The notes below the pieces were generated by a model. That model was given only the letters and a program-made list of their open reading frames with translations, did no database searches and was not told the DNA's origin. A stretch of DNA of 64,000 nt from Periplaneta americana (Eukaryota; Arthropoda; Insecta; Blattodea; Blattidae): contig NC_091117.1 in assembly GCF_040183065.1 (NCBI RefSeq), positions 118,722,726-118,786,725 of the forward strand, read 5' to 3'. Of the stretch, positions 1 through 10,799 are shown piece after piece. A program made the position numbers and the translations under genes. Position 1 is the stretch's first letter; every line of letters begins with the position of its first letter.

Positions 1-55
1 AAGCCCGCCATCGGTCCCTATCTTGAGCCAGATTAATCTAGTCTCTATCATCATA
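1..55 (-). mobile_element. RTE-type LINE, 3' end fragment cut by window edge
   Basis: The first 55 bases match the coding 3' end of the LINE at 1045-2317, seen at about 1099-1155 in the same orientation. The 3' tail of this copy lies left of the window. The match stops abruptly near base 55, so the copy is severely 5'-truncated. Confidence 0.8.
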
Positions 56-1030
56 TAATACATTATACTTTATGTTCAAAAAAACCAATGCTAATAGAAT
101 GAGTCTAGCCCTTCAAGATATTATCACTTGTTAAAGGTTTATGTGTGACTGATCGTGGTCCGTCACGTAGCGCGCATGTAGATAAACATTATTTATCTTC
201 AAAACCCAACAGTGTTTTCAAATTAAGCGTTTATTGTTTTGATTGGTTTCATTTACTTAAGGTCCAGACTAAAATGTTTAATCAGTTGTCTCCAGTCTTT
301 CCAATTGGGTTTTTGTAATTTTTGTAACAAAAATCCCACTTAACGTAAAGGAACGATTCTGTCGCCACCTTTTCGCAGAATATGTAAAAGACAAGTGAAA
401 GAAATATGTTAATCACGTTAAATTAACTAAGAACAATATTTTTGTAGTGTATTTGTGTAGTGTAATATTAGACAGTGAAACTTACAGAATAATTTCGTTA
501 GAAGTTTACGTGATAGCAGTGATGCATCAGATGACTTTTCAATCAGTGCGACAATGGTTCAGATTAATGGAGGAAGACTCCGCCTCCAGCGCAGCGGTAA
601 GGTTTAATAACCTTCAACAGAGGAGTTTTTGCAGTTGTTAACCTATAGTGACGTAGTAACACATCCCAGCTCCGCTAAGCTCGTTCGCTGCGTCAGTGGT
701 CAGTGTGACTTTCCTAGTCCAACTGCTTCCTGTTCCAAAGTATCTTATAATAATTATATTCACGAGTTATGGCCGAAATTACTCCATGGGCTATCAATTC
801 GAGCCTAGGAGAGGTCATATTATAAGATTATGGAAAGAAAACGGTGAGAATACAGACCGTCAAGGCGTGTGTAAGTGATGTACTTTGCTGAAAATTCTGG
901 GCTGTTATACTGATCATCTCCGACTAACCAAACCTTCTTATTTCGTCTAGCTGCGATTATACTTTTACCTTGTTGTAACCACACACACTTTATCGTAAGC
1001 ATAACATAACCATGTATAATTTTGTAAAAC
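56..1030. other. Non-coding stretch, no gene seen
   Basis: AT-rich DNA with only short fortuitous reading frames. No tRNA-like promoter boxes, transposon ends or splice-supported coding sequence were recognised. Confidence 0.6.
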
Positions 1031-2331
1031 GAAGGAGCAAACATACTTACTTACAAATGGCTTTTAAGGAACACGAAGGTTCATTGCCGCCCTCACATAA
1101 GCCCGCCATCGGTCCCTATCCTGTGCAAGATTAATCCAGTCTCTATCATCATATCCCACCTCCCTCAAATCCATTTTAATATTATCCTCCCATCTACGTC
1201 TCGGCCTCCCTAAAGGTCTTTTTCCCTCCGGTCTCCCAACTAACACTCTATATGCATTTCTGGATTCACCCATACGTGCTACATGCCCTGCCCATCTCAA
1301 ACGTCTGGATTTAATGTTCCTAATTATGTCAGGTGAAGAATACAATGCGTGCAGTTCTGTGTTGTGTAACTTTCTCCATTCTCCTGTAACTTCATCCCGC
1401 TTAGTCCCAAATATTTTCCTAAGCACCTTATTGTCAAACACCCTGAACCTATGTTCCTCTCTCAGAGTGAGAGTCCAAGTTTCACAACCATACAGAAGAA
1501 CCGGTAATATAACTGTTTTATAAATTCTAACTTTCAGATTTTTGGACAGCAGACTGGATGATAAGAGCTTCTCAACCGAATAATAACACGCATTTCCCAT
1601 ATTTATTCTGCGTTTAATTTCCTCCCGAGTGTCATTTATATTTGTTACTGTTGCTCCAAGATATTTGAATTTTTCCACCTCTTCGAAGGATAAATCGCCA
1701 ATTTTTATATTTCCATTTCGTACAATATTCTGGTCACGAGACATAATCATATACTTTGTCTTTTCGGGATTTACTTCCAAACCGATCGCTCTACTTGCTT
1801 CAAATAAAATTTCCGTGTTTTCCCTAATCGTTTGTGTATTTTCTCCTAATATATTCACGTCATCCGCATAGACAAGAAGCTGATGTAACCCGTTCAATTC
1901 CAAACCCTGCCTGTTATCCTGAACTTTCCTAATGGCATATTCTAGCGCGAAGTTAAAAAGTAAAGGTGATAGTGCATCTACCTGCTTTAGCCCGCAGTGA
2001 ATTGAAAAAGTAACAGATAGAAACTGACCTATGCGGACTCTGATGTATGTTTCACTGAGACACATTTTAATTAATCGAATTAGTTTCTTGGGAATACCAA
2101 ATTCAATAAGAATATCATATAATACTTCCCTCTTAACCGAGTCATATGCCTTTTTGAAGTCTATGAATAACTGATGTACTGTACCCTTATACCCCCATTT
2201 TTTCTCCATTATCTGTCGAATACAAACAATCTGATCAATAGTCGATCTAGTACGCCGAAAACTGCACTGATGATCCCCAATAATACCATCTACGTACGGA
2301 GTTAACCTTATCAAGAGGAAGGAGCAAACAT
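1031..2331 (-). mobile_element. RTE-type LINE copy 1, 5'-truncated, with 14-bp target-site duplication
   Basis: The element body is 1045-2317 on the minus strand. Its 3' end is a short ACTT-type tail next to 1044. The direct repeat GAAGGAGCAAACAT flanks it at 1031-1044 and 2318-2331, the target duplication expected of target-primed reverse transcription. Removing the body and one repeat restores a continuous empty site. The 5' end is truncated within the reverse transcriptase, at the position equivalent to about 45300 in copy 4. The short 3' UTR followed by a simple repeat suits the RTE clade; clade assignment is from protein style, not a search. Confidence 0.92.
1064..2314 (-). pseudogene. 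LINE reverse transcriptase, C-terminal 416 codons, open but truncated
   Basis: This is the C-terminal part of a LINE polyprotein: reverse transcriptase followed by the C-terminal tail. Visible motifs are [11 protein letters not shown] (first catalytic Asp block), LLVYADDVN (YADD active site), [27 protein letters not shown], and the arginine-rich [10 protein letters not shown] near the end. The frame is uninterrupted, so the copy is young, but the endonuclease and the RT N-terminus are missing and it cannot move by itself. One palm residue differs from copy 4 next to CGLKQ (V for G). The protein is almost identical to the end of copy 4 at 45715-46554, including unusual residues such as the HRFRVFDNK string. 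Confidence 0.93.
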
Positions 2332-2502
2332 GAAGTACAAATTAAATGTCTCAGCAAAGGAACTCAAAACACTAAGACTTAAACCACTGAGGTAAAAATA
2401 TATTATTATGATGTACCGAAGTACATTTGATATTTCCGTGCAGGAATTCTGCGTTATCATATGATGAAGGATGCATAGAACAGAGAAAAAAGAAAAATTC
2501 TC

Positions 2503-2573
2503 TCCGACATCGGGACTTGAATCCGGATTTTTAGCTCTACGTGCTGACACTTTACCCACTAAGTCACACCAGA
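2503..2573 (-). repeat. tRNA-like cloverleaf, 71 nt, in mobile unit
   Basis: Read on the minus strand it folds as a tRNA: acceptor TCTGGTG with TGTCGGA, D stem ACTT/AAGT, anticodon stem TCAGC/GCTAA (one mismatch) with 7-nt loop ACGTAGA, and T stem CCGGA/CCCGA with loop TTCAAGT. The D stem has the paired change GCTT/AAGC to ACTT/AAGT relative to the 17-kb copies. Loop position 33 is C rather than the near-universal U. It is therefore more likely a tRNA-derived mobile sequence than a decoding tRNA. Confidence 0.75.
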
Positions 2574-2878
2574 TTTCAGTTCCGATGCCGCATCGAATCC
2601 CCTCAGTTTAAGTCCACCTCTCAGTTTTCCTTGCTGGTGACCTACCCACATATATTATGTCACAGATTATGTGACAGTGGCACAATGTCCAACGCGTTCA
2701 TCCCGTCGGATCCCGACCACTTAGTCACTCGTAATGAATGCACCTCTGTACATAGTGCGTTGGACATTGTGCCATTGTCACATAATCTGTAACACAGTAC
2801 ATGAGGGTAGGCCATCAAAGGAAAAACTGAGAGGTAGAAATTAAACTGAGGGGATTCGATCCGGCATCTGAACTGGAA

Positions 2879-2947
2879 TCCGGTATGGCTTTGGATAAAG
2901 CGTCAGCACGTAGAACTGAAAACCCGGTTTCGAGTCCCGGTGCCGGA
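2879..2947 (+). repeat. tRNA-like cloverleaf, 69 nt, in mobile unit
   Basis: Acceptor TCCGGTA pairs with TGCCGGA. The seventh pair is A-T here, G-C in the 17-kb copies and a G-T wobble at 2503-2573. The D loop is two bases shorter. The anticodon stem TCAGC/ACTGA and the T stem CCGGT/CCCGG each have one mismatch. The anticodon-loop sequence ACGTAGA is unchanged, again with C at position 33. Confidence 0.72.
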
Positions 2948-2989
2948 GAGAATTTTTCTCTGTTTTATCCATCCTTCATAAAAAGATGT

Positions 2990-3383
2990 TGCTAATTTAA
3001 CAGACATAGAACATTGCTTATTTATGTTATTTTTCGATTGCCAGATAAATCTGTGGCCAGTAGAGCATTCAGTTTTGGCAGACAACGAAGGCTCCGTAGA
3101 CGTCGGTTGCACACATATCACACTTTTGCCTCATTTACAACAAGAAGTGGACAGAGATAGCAAATGTTCCTACACGGCAAAGAATATTTTTGAAGTATAT
3201 GAATCGGTAAACCTCTTCCTACTGTGCAGTCAGTTGACTCCCCATTACTTACAAAAAAAAATACACATCCATATCATTTTCTCTCTCACTCCGTGAAGTT
3301 TCAAATTTTAAAATATCTCTGAAAATATCTTTCCCCTGCACGCCTATTTGATTACAATTTCTCGGCGTGTTTAATTTGTCATT
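2990..3383. other. Non-coding stretch, no gene seen
   Basis: Unique-looking sequence between the tRNA-like inverted repeat and the SINE. Nothing recognised. Confidence 0.5.
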
Positions 3384-3661
3384 ATCAGTCGTTTGCGCCA
3401 CCGGCATAGCTCTATTAGCTGAGGCGCTCTCTGGCCGATCCGGAGTTGCGATCGGGCGTGGGTTCGATTCACGCTTGAGCTGATTACCTGATTGGGTTTT
3501 CTCAGAGGTTTTCTCCAACTGTAAGGCGAAGATAATCTATGATGAATCCTCGGCCTCATCTCTCCAAATATCATCCCGCTATCACCAATTCCAACGACGC
3601 TAAATGGCCTAGTAATTTATACAGCGTCGTTAAATAACCAATTTAAAAAATCAGTCGTTTG
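3384..3661 (+). mobile_element. tRNA-derived SINE (family 1), complete, 12-bp target duplication
   Basis: The body is 3396-3649. A tRNA-like head has an A-box region near 3408-3422 (TAGCTGAGGC) and a B box near 3460-3470 (GGGTTCGATTC). A body with the TGATTACCTGATTGGG segment follows, then a 3' domain with CGACGCT pairing to AGCGTCG and an A-rich end. The direct repeat ATCAGTCGTTTG at 3384-3395 and 3650-3661 is the target duplication and fixes both ends. Transcription would be by RNA polymerase III from the internal boxes; mobilisation would need a partner LINE. Confidence 0.88.
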
Positions 3662-3885
3662 TTCGTAGATATCACTGGTTCCTGCTTCTTCGTACACTAT
3701 CTCGCAAAGCTCACTGCGTCCACTTGTATGTAATTGAATCTTCTATTGATTCTTTGATATTCCTTTTCCTTGCATATAATATGCTTCTCTGGTTTTGCCG
3801 ACGACCGTTAATATTACCTGGTTTAAATTTTAAAGAGGGAACTGTGCTTTTCCTTAAAGCCGGTCTACTTATTTTGATACCTAGG

Positions 3886-4067
3886 AGTGCTATTCATAGA
3901 CATTTCGCTAGCCTGCGCTACGAGAGTGCTAAACTAGCCCCGGCTATCGAATGATTACTTGTACAGAATTGATGTAATATCATATCGCTAACACTGATTT
4001 ATGAATACGAAAAACGCTGATCATCCTCCGGAAGCCCGCGCTAAGAATGTCTATGAATATGGCCCGA
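3886..4067. mobile_element. Probable MITE with imperfect terminal inverted repeats
   Basis: ATTCATAGACATTTCGCTAG near 3892 is repeated in inverted orientation near 4040-4060 (CTAAGAATGTCTATGAAT), and CCCGCGC flanks the inner right repeat. The size of about 180 bp and lack of coding capacity fit a MITE. No target duplication was resolved, so the superfamily is unknown. Confidence 0.5.
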
Positions 4068-5263
4068 GTTCATTTATAAGCCGTAGTATTATAGTTCCAT
4101 AATCATCTGGAGGGAAGCGTTTAGAACAAACGTGCAATTCAGGGTAGGTTTGAAGTTACTCCGATTTATTCGATTCAATCATGCTTTGTATCTAGATCAG
4201 TGGTTTTATTTATTTGGAATTATTCACAGATTTTCTTGAATTCCTTTTGTCACCCTGAGTTATCTCTTATAATACAACTTTGCCTCAAGGGCAATGAATG
4301 CACTCAGCTTCTGGAGATCCTCATATTGCTCACTTAACAGTGGTATTGGTTTTGTAAAGAAATATATAGTATATGAATCTTACGCTGTTGATTAACTTTT
4401 CGATAGTAAAATTAAAACTAACAGTGCAAATACAGTTTACTTTACATTTGTGCAATTTTTCTGGAGGGAAGAACTCTCCACTCTGGAAGACAGTATGTGA
4501 AATGGATCCACGTGGCCGTATACTAGAAGTTTCCCAGTACCATCGATGTTGGACCACACGAGAGTGATGTGACGGAAACATTATTTCCTCTATAGACAGG
4601 GAAGGAAGAGGACAGCACTTGACATATTTAGGGGTTAGAAAGGCTGGCCAATTCCTGATCACTGCTTGGTTCACATCAATTACCTGAAAAGGCGTTGGCT
4701 TCTGTTGGTAATTTCTGATTTCTTCCATTCAGTGTTCTGGGACCTCAGGCTTACACCTCTGATTCACGAGAGCCATGTCCCGGTCACACTCAAGATACGA
4801 GTGCCCTCTGATAGGAAATGCCGTCTTTATTGTGTCAAGCCTTGCTGTTTCTGTGACTACATAATGTAACTATCTGAACATACTGTAATTTTTATTTTGC
4901 CCACAGCATGGATAGCAGAAGATTTCTAGATGTTTCACTTCACGTTGCAACAACTTAAAAATTAAATGATGCAAGAAAGATACTACCCTTTCTTTCCTAT
5001 TGTTTCATCATAATAATGAAATACTCCTTCATTTGTCGATAATGTGCGTAAGTTAAATGAATATATAACAATCACTGTCTACTCTAGTAAACATCGTTAG
5101 TTGTGATATTTGGAAGAGAAAGGTTCTTTTGAAAGTCTATTGCAATACTCTCTGTATCTGTGGTTTGTTGTTGCCTTTCTCTGGCCTCTTTCTAACTAGA
5201 ATAAAACACTTCTGCTCTCTTCCTATGCAATTTGTTTGTGACAATTAGCTCTTTAATTTGTTT
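4068..5263. other. Non-coding stretch, no gene seen
   Basis: Includes a 132-codon minus-strand frame at 4330-4728 that matches nothing I recognise and has no supporting splice or promoter context. No repeat was identified. Confidence 0.5.
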
Positions 5264-6150
5264 AGCTATTTCTAATCATTGAACGGGTTACATCAGCTTC
5301 TTCTCTATGCGGACGATGTGAATATTTTAGGAGAAAATCCAGAAACGATTAGGGAAAACACACAAATTTTACTTGAAGCAAGTAAAGAGATAGGTTTAGA
5401 AGTAAATCTGAAAAGGACGAAGTATATGATTATGTCTCTTGATTAGAATATTGTGCGAAATGGAAATATAAAAATTGGAGATTTATCCTTCGAAGAGGTG
5501 GAAAAATTCAAATGTCTTGGAGCAACAGTAACAAAATATAAATTACACTCGAGATGAAATTAAACGTACAATAAATATGGAAAAAGCCTGTTATTATTCG
5601 GTTGAGAAACTTTTGTCATCTATTCTGCTGTCAAAGATTCTGAAAGTTAGAATATTTATAAAACAGTTATATTACCGATTGTTCTGTATGGTTGTGAAAC
5701 TTGGACTCTCACTTTGAGAGAGGAACAGAGATTAAGGGTGTTTGAGAATAAGGCACTAAGGAAAATATCTGAGGCTAAGACGGATGAAGTTACAGGAGAA
5801 TGGAGAAAGTTACACAACGCAGAACTGCACGCATTGTATTCTTCACCTGACATAATTAGGAACATTAAATCCAGACGTTTGAGATGGGTAGGGCATGTAG
5901 CACGTATCGGCGAATCCAGATAGAGTGTTAGTTGGTAGGCCGGAGGGAGAAAGACCTTTGGGGAAGTTGAGACGTAGATGGGAGGATAATATTAAAATGG
6001 ATTTGAGGGAGGTGGGATATGATGATAGAGAATGGATTAATATTGCACAGTATAGGGACCGATGGCGAGCTTATGTGAGAGCGGCAATGAACCTTCGGGT
6101 TCCTTAAAAGCCATTTTTAAGTAAGTGAGTAAGTAAGTAAGCTATTTCTA
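5264..6150 (+). mobile_element. RTE-type LINE copy 2, 5'-truncated and decayed, 11-bp target duplication
   Basis: The body is about 5275-6139, plus strand. The direct repeat AGCTATTTCTA lies at 5264-5274 and 6140-6150. The 3' end has the family's GTAAGT-type tail at about 6119-6140. The 5' end starts at the segment encoding the YADD motif, so only the distal RT and C-terminal tail remain. The coding sequence carries an in-frame TAG near 5443, a frame change near 5540 and a 7-base deletion near 5920, making it the oldest of the four long copies. Confidence 0.9.
5279..6107 (+). pseudogene. LINE reverse transcriptase C-terminal remnant
   Basis: Recognisable pieces are [12 protein letters not shown] near 5300, SFEEVEKFK near 5495, LYGCETWTL near 5685, and the terminal GDNRPEG-like and RRRWEDN strings up to 6107. 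The frame is broken by a stop and at least two indels relative to copies 1 and 4. No function is expected. Confidence 0.88.
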
Positions 6151-6216
6151 GTTATTCTTCTGAAGCAACTGGAAGCGCATCCAATTTATTTTCCTGAATT
6201 ATTATCTCGGATTTAT

Positions 6217-6460
6217 ATTAGGGTAAATTAGGGTCTGTTGGACAGTCGGGCATGTTGGACACTTTGTACTTTAACGTGTTACCTCGCCACTTGTGGGCAC
6301 CACATTCTGCTAGAAGTCAATGACGGAAGTAGGCACGAGTGGGGCTACTTCCGTCATTGACTTCTAGCAGAATGTGGTGCCCACAAGTGGCGAGGTAACA
6401 CGTTAAAGTACAAAGTGTCCAACATGCCCGACTGTCCAACAGACCCTAATTTACCCTATC
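6217..6460. mobile_element. Perfect hairpin MITE: 114-bp arms, 12-bp loop, TA-flanked
   Basis: Bases 6219-6332 and 6345-6458 are exact reverse complements by eye, separated by a 12-base loop. The outermost bases are TA on both sides. An equivalent reading is an element beginning GGGTAAATTAGGG and ending with its complement, flanked by a TA duplication. TA duplication and terminal symmetry suit a Tc1/mariner or pogo-type foldback element. There is no coding capacity. Perfect arms imply recent formation, gene conversion or strand-switch origin. Confidence 0.85.
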
Positions 6461-7726
6461 ACATTTCCTGTATGTGACAAATCTGGGGTAGCCAAGTCCA
6501 ATGTTGAAATGATTAGCAAATATTATCATGTAATATTCATATGATTCCGTGATATACATTTCGTGAATTTTTTAAATATTTAAATCTCCTGGTAAATACA
6601 GTTATGAATATTTTTTCGCTCTCTCCTCCCTTAAATGACCTAATGTGGTTCATTACAGTACTTCTCTATGATAATTTCCATGTTTACCTCTCATGTCCTT
6701 CGAAGATCTGCAAGTTTTCTTGAGAGCTTTTTGTAGTCTCTCGACTCTATTCTTCGAAATCCCATGCAAGAAAATAAACGCCATGTAACATACTGGAATT
6801 TCAAATACTGTGTCATCTCTTACTACTCTTATCTTGTATGAATATGAGTTATCATGAAACATTGCCTCTTCTACTTTTCCATTCCTTCTCTTTACAATAC
6901 TGTTAACTGATATTAAACTACATAAATAAGAATCCTGTTCATCCTTAGAATTCATGGCGTTGAAATTTTTGATAATAATCACGCTCTCATTTTCCTTCAA
7001 CTCTTCAAAACATTTAAGTTTTTGCACTTACAATCTAACCCTGTTTCATTAGTAGACATTCATTCCGTCTTGAACTCGTCCTGTTTTCTTTCTCTTCTTG
7101 CTAGACATCACACACGAATCAATTTCAGACATTGTGAATTAATGCACAAAAGAGTAGTATTACCACACAATAATATACTGTTAAGAATACAGGCAGTCAA
7201 CAATGTAACACATGATTTTCATATTTATATTAAATCAGTGTTGCAAAGAGAGCAACATTAATTCATTGCCTTGTGCATTGAACAGCAATGACATTGCACC
7301 TTCTTTTACTGTTCGATAGGTATGAACATTCCCCCTTTTCTTCCTGTACAGTAAAATTTTAAATCAGTATATCACAGTAACCATGCGCCATTATTTCATG
7401 TTTGATTGTGAAACCTTCTTCTATTCATAAACTTCCCATTTTTACCATTATCTCATTTTTCACGAAAAGTGACATTCCTCCTTTCATTCATGTGATCTTC
7501 ATACGTTTTTCACTGTTATATTTTTCTAAACAAAATCTTTATTATGAATACTCTTTTCATTTCAAGTTAACAGGGCCTTTAAGAAAAAGTAACTCATACA
7601 AAAATGTAACTTCGTGAACAAATTGATGGGACTGTTTTCCATTTCTCCTCTTAAATCTCATAGTTTGTTGTAGAATGCCATTAATGTTTATTTTTATTGG
7701 ATATTTTAATGTTACAGAATGTAACT
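6461..7726. other. Non-coding stretch, no gene seen
   Basis: AT-rich. The 124-codon minus frame at 6653-7027 has no recognised homology or motif. No transposon ends were found. Confidence 0.5.
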
Positions 7727-7727
7727 A

Positions 7728-7728
<1 letters not shown>

Positions 7729-7773
<45 letters not shown>

Positions 7774-7789
7774 GTAATAATAATAATAT
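7729..7789. repeat. (AAT)n microsatellite
   Basis: About 60 bases of AAT units with one interruption. Confidence 0.98.
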
Positions 7790-9544
7790 AATTAAAACTG
7801 TAATTAAATATTATTTAATTTTAAATCGTATTTTGCTTTGATATTTTTTTTTTCATTATGACATTATCATTAGCATGATATAATATGATATGATATGATA
7901 ATAATTGAGGAGTTCTGGAATAAAACCATGGTAAGTGACGTTTTAGTGTTTTGAAGTTATTAGGTAGGTAAACATTTATACATGCAGCAGTTTGTATAGT
8001 AAAGTCTGTATACTTCTGCTATCTGCTGACATGATTTATTCTCACATCCAACTCTCAAGTCCTGCTGCCCTTCACATTTCTGATCCTTAGCAGCTAAAAA
8101 TTATTGTGAAATTTTACTTATTAACATATTGAGTCGGAATCGATAGATGGCAGCAAACAGTAAATCACGATATTGAGAAATGTATTCATATGAACTTAAA
8201 CAATTATTTCCTAGAAAAAAGGAGTGGTAAGCGAAATAAGCCTCAGATTGCTGTGTAAGACTTTGGTCCCGTCGTCCGTTAAAGAGAGAACATATTACGA
8301 ATGGTCAGTAAGTTAAAAAATCCACTGCCTTATTATGTATATCACCAATATAAATATAGAGTATAAATACTGAATAATAGCGGCGACAAAGTGTGACCTC
8401 GTCCAGTGCGTGTATTTATTTTCTACATCATTATGGAATGGATTTCTTCTATATACTGCATATATTTTTTAAACTGAAATACGGTATTATTTTAGTGACT
8501 ACCTACGATTAAGTAAAATGAAATAATTATCCTTCCTAAAATTTCCAGATTAAATTTCTATTTACTAAACCCAAAGAATTCAAAAATATTCTGTTAACAG
8601 GATATATGTTTTTGTACTCTATATTTTTAAGGATATGCTACTGAGTAATACCCGTATAGTTTCAACCAACAATAAACTTTTGTCTATTCTTTTGTCACAT
8701 TTGTTTATGGTATTACAAGTTTAAACTTTTTTCTATTCAGAAAACATTGTGTCTGTTTTTCTTAGATCGTCATTTTTACATTTTAGTTTAACAATTGTTA
8801 GAATTTATTTTTAAAGACAATATTTATTTACAAAATAATATTAAAAACCCAATATTAAATTCCATGAAATATACATTTATTTTACTATTTACATAATTTC
8901 TTCTAAATCAATGTTTTTATTGAATTGCCGTAGGCTACATTCTTTTGTTCTCAGCTATGTTAGTGTTATATTTACCAATTATATATTACAGCCTGCTATC
9001 AAAACAGCATTCATTCGCATTACATTTAACTTTTTAATTTCATATTTTTAGTAAAAGAAATCTGCAATCACATCAGATATTGAAATGAAGAAAACTTCAT
9101 CCAGAGAATTGGCGTCTGGAAAGGTTTCCTAAATGCTGGCTGCGTTTCTACGTTGGATATCTATTCCTATTCGTTGCCGTAGATAATTTTGGTGCAATGA
9201 GGGTCTCTAGCAACGTCACCAAACTTCTATCAATTTCGGAAAACATATATTTTTCTTCTTTACACCAGGAGCCTCTTGTTTCGACAGCAAAGACGATGTA
9301 GATGTAATTATCTACTAGATATACGTATTTATGACGTTTCCTGCGTACGGCAGATTCTGCTGCAGAGCTTGCGATTTTAGAACTTAACTGCAAGTGCGAT
9401 GACGCTAAGGTATCCACGCACATCGTATGCCACATGAGCGATTTTCCTCTGCTCCACGGGACCGAGGTTAATTCATCAGGGCGCTTTCCATCCGTGCGAC
9501 TAGTCCCAGTAGGTTCTAAAATAGTAGAGATACCAGAAGGTACC
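7790..9544. other. Non-coding stretch, no gene seen
   Basis: Very AT-rich DNA; no coding or transposon signal was recognised. A short TGATA run lies near 7875-7900. Confidence 0.5.
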
Positions 9545-9742
9545 TTCTAAATCAGCAGTCTTCAGCGCAGAGCACCCTGGGGCTAGCGTCTCTTACACGC
9601 AGAGAACGCAGTGCACCACGGTGCACTTGTAGGTGCTAACGGTTATGCTCTCTACATCTTCCTGCTGCACGACGGGGCTCACGGGACGGTTCCGCTTACC
9701 CCTTGCACATTTCAGTGAGTGCTGACGACCACTGCTCTAAAT
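9545..9742. mobile_element. hAT-type MITE with near-perfect 8-bp target duplication
   Basis: The body is 9553-9734 (182 bp), beginning CAGCAGTCTTCAGC and ending GCTGACGACCACTG, so the ends are CAG and CTG as is usual for hAT. Flanking 8-mers TTCTAAAT (9545-9552) and CTCTAAAT (9735-9742) differ at one base. The element is GC-richer than its surroundings and non-coding. Confidence 0.78.
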
Positions 9743-9904
9743 ATTTGTCTAATCATTGCATTTGTCAAAGCTAGTTCTAGTTATTCTCATCCAAGAAGAA
9801 TTCAGTTTCTTACTGACATTTACTTTCTCGCTTTTATTTTCTATTAACATCTATAATATCTGAACTATTGTTTGGTCATGATAATTTGTAATAATCTCTC
9901 TTCT

Positions 9905-10459
9905 TTATTCTCTCGGCATTTCGTGAATAATTTTGTGTGCCATGTACTTTGTATTTTGAGATATGGCAACAAAAGTGTCTGATTCCATTCTGGAATGATC
10001 TTCAAGAATTCTTTGCGCCTCGGCATCAGTACATTTTAAAATTAATTTGAACATTGATTCGTCAATGAAAAGCCGCCATGCACTTTGTACACTATCATGC
10101 GACACATACCGCTTGGGAAATGGCGGAGAGCCTGGTTTTTCTTTCAGAATATTTTATCGAGCATTCCTACCTAGTGTATTGATACCGAAGTCAATCACAA
10201 TCCACTCTGTAATAGCATATTTTCCTATTAACTGCGTCCCTGTTTCTGGACGTGGATTGGATTCTTGGCGTTTTCTTTTACGGAGGGGGAGGGATCAAGG
10301 AGTAGTTTTGTTCCTTGCAACTGTGTTGTCAGCTTCTCTGATTCAAGTCCAAGGGGGGAATCAGGAGTTTGTTCATCTTCATTATCTGTAAAATAATTAC
10401 AAGAACAAAATAAAAAATAATAATCATCATCATCACAACAATGTCAAAAATAAAGAATA

Positions 10460-10494
<35 letters not shown>

Positions 10495-10777
10495 CTAATA
10501 ATAATAATAATAATAATAGTAATAATAATAATAATAACATTCAACTCATTACACAAATTTACACAAATATTGTGGTTCATTTCGCCATTACAATCGTCGT
10601 CATCTGTTTCTGAATTATCACTATCTTCTGAAACTACTTCGGGATGACAATTTTTGTCTTAATTTTCAGCTATCATTGTTGTCAATGCCCGACGCATCTT
10701 CATCACCCTGATACATCTTTCGGAATATCATTCATAATTGTAATAAGTTCTTTGTTCGTAAGCGGTTTTCTATCCAT
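9905..10777 (-). pseudogene. Decayed transposase remnant, probably piggyBac-like N-terminal half
   Basis: Reading on the minus strand from an ATG at 10777, the remnant starts MDRKPLTNKEL, then acidic stretches (DEDASGIDNND, SEDSDNSETDDDD) in shifted frames, then SAWRLFIDESMFKLILK and CTDAEAQRIL near 9990-10080. A short basic start, an acidic N-terminus and a block ending in a TNRYA-like motif are typical of piggyBac transposases. There are frameshifts, stops, and a compound microsatellite at 10461-10538 inside the remnant. The catalytic core is absent, and no TTAA-flanked ends were found. Assignment is from motif style only. Confidence 0.5.
10461..10538. repeat. Compound (AGT)n-(AAT)n microsatellite
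   Basis: AGT units occupy about 10461-10493, followed directly by AAT units to about 10538. It lies within the decayed piggyBac-like remnant. Confidence 0.97.
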
Positions 10778-10799
10778 GGTGTTGGGTCATTCAACGGCA

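Larger units (their letters stand above)
2440..2990. mobile_element. Inverted pair of tRNA-like mobile units (diverged subfamily)
   Basis: Two units in opposite orientation form an imperfect inverted repeat. The left arm (about 2440-2700, minus) and right arm (about 2757-2985, plus) each carry a tRNA-like cloverleaf. The arms meet around a core holding CGTCGGATCCC and GTCACTC, which also link units in the array at 16744-17884. Strong pairing is visible between about 2661-2700 and 2757-2793. Sequence outside the cloverleaf has diverged far from the 17-kb array while keeping the same order of parts. Confidence 0.75.

Noticed and set aside
4330..4728. 132-codon minus-strand frame
   Set aside because: No recognisable domain or composition bias, and no second copy in the window to support constraint.
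5656..5865. Small minus-strand frames beginning [15 protein letters not shown], also at 1314 and 46095
   Set aside because: Antisense shadows of LINE reverse transcriptase; they recur only because the LINE does.
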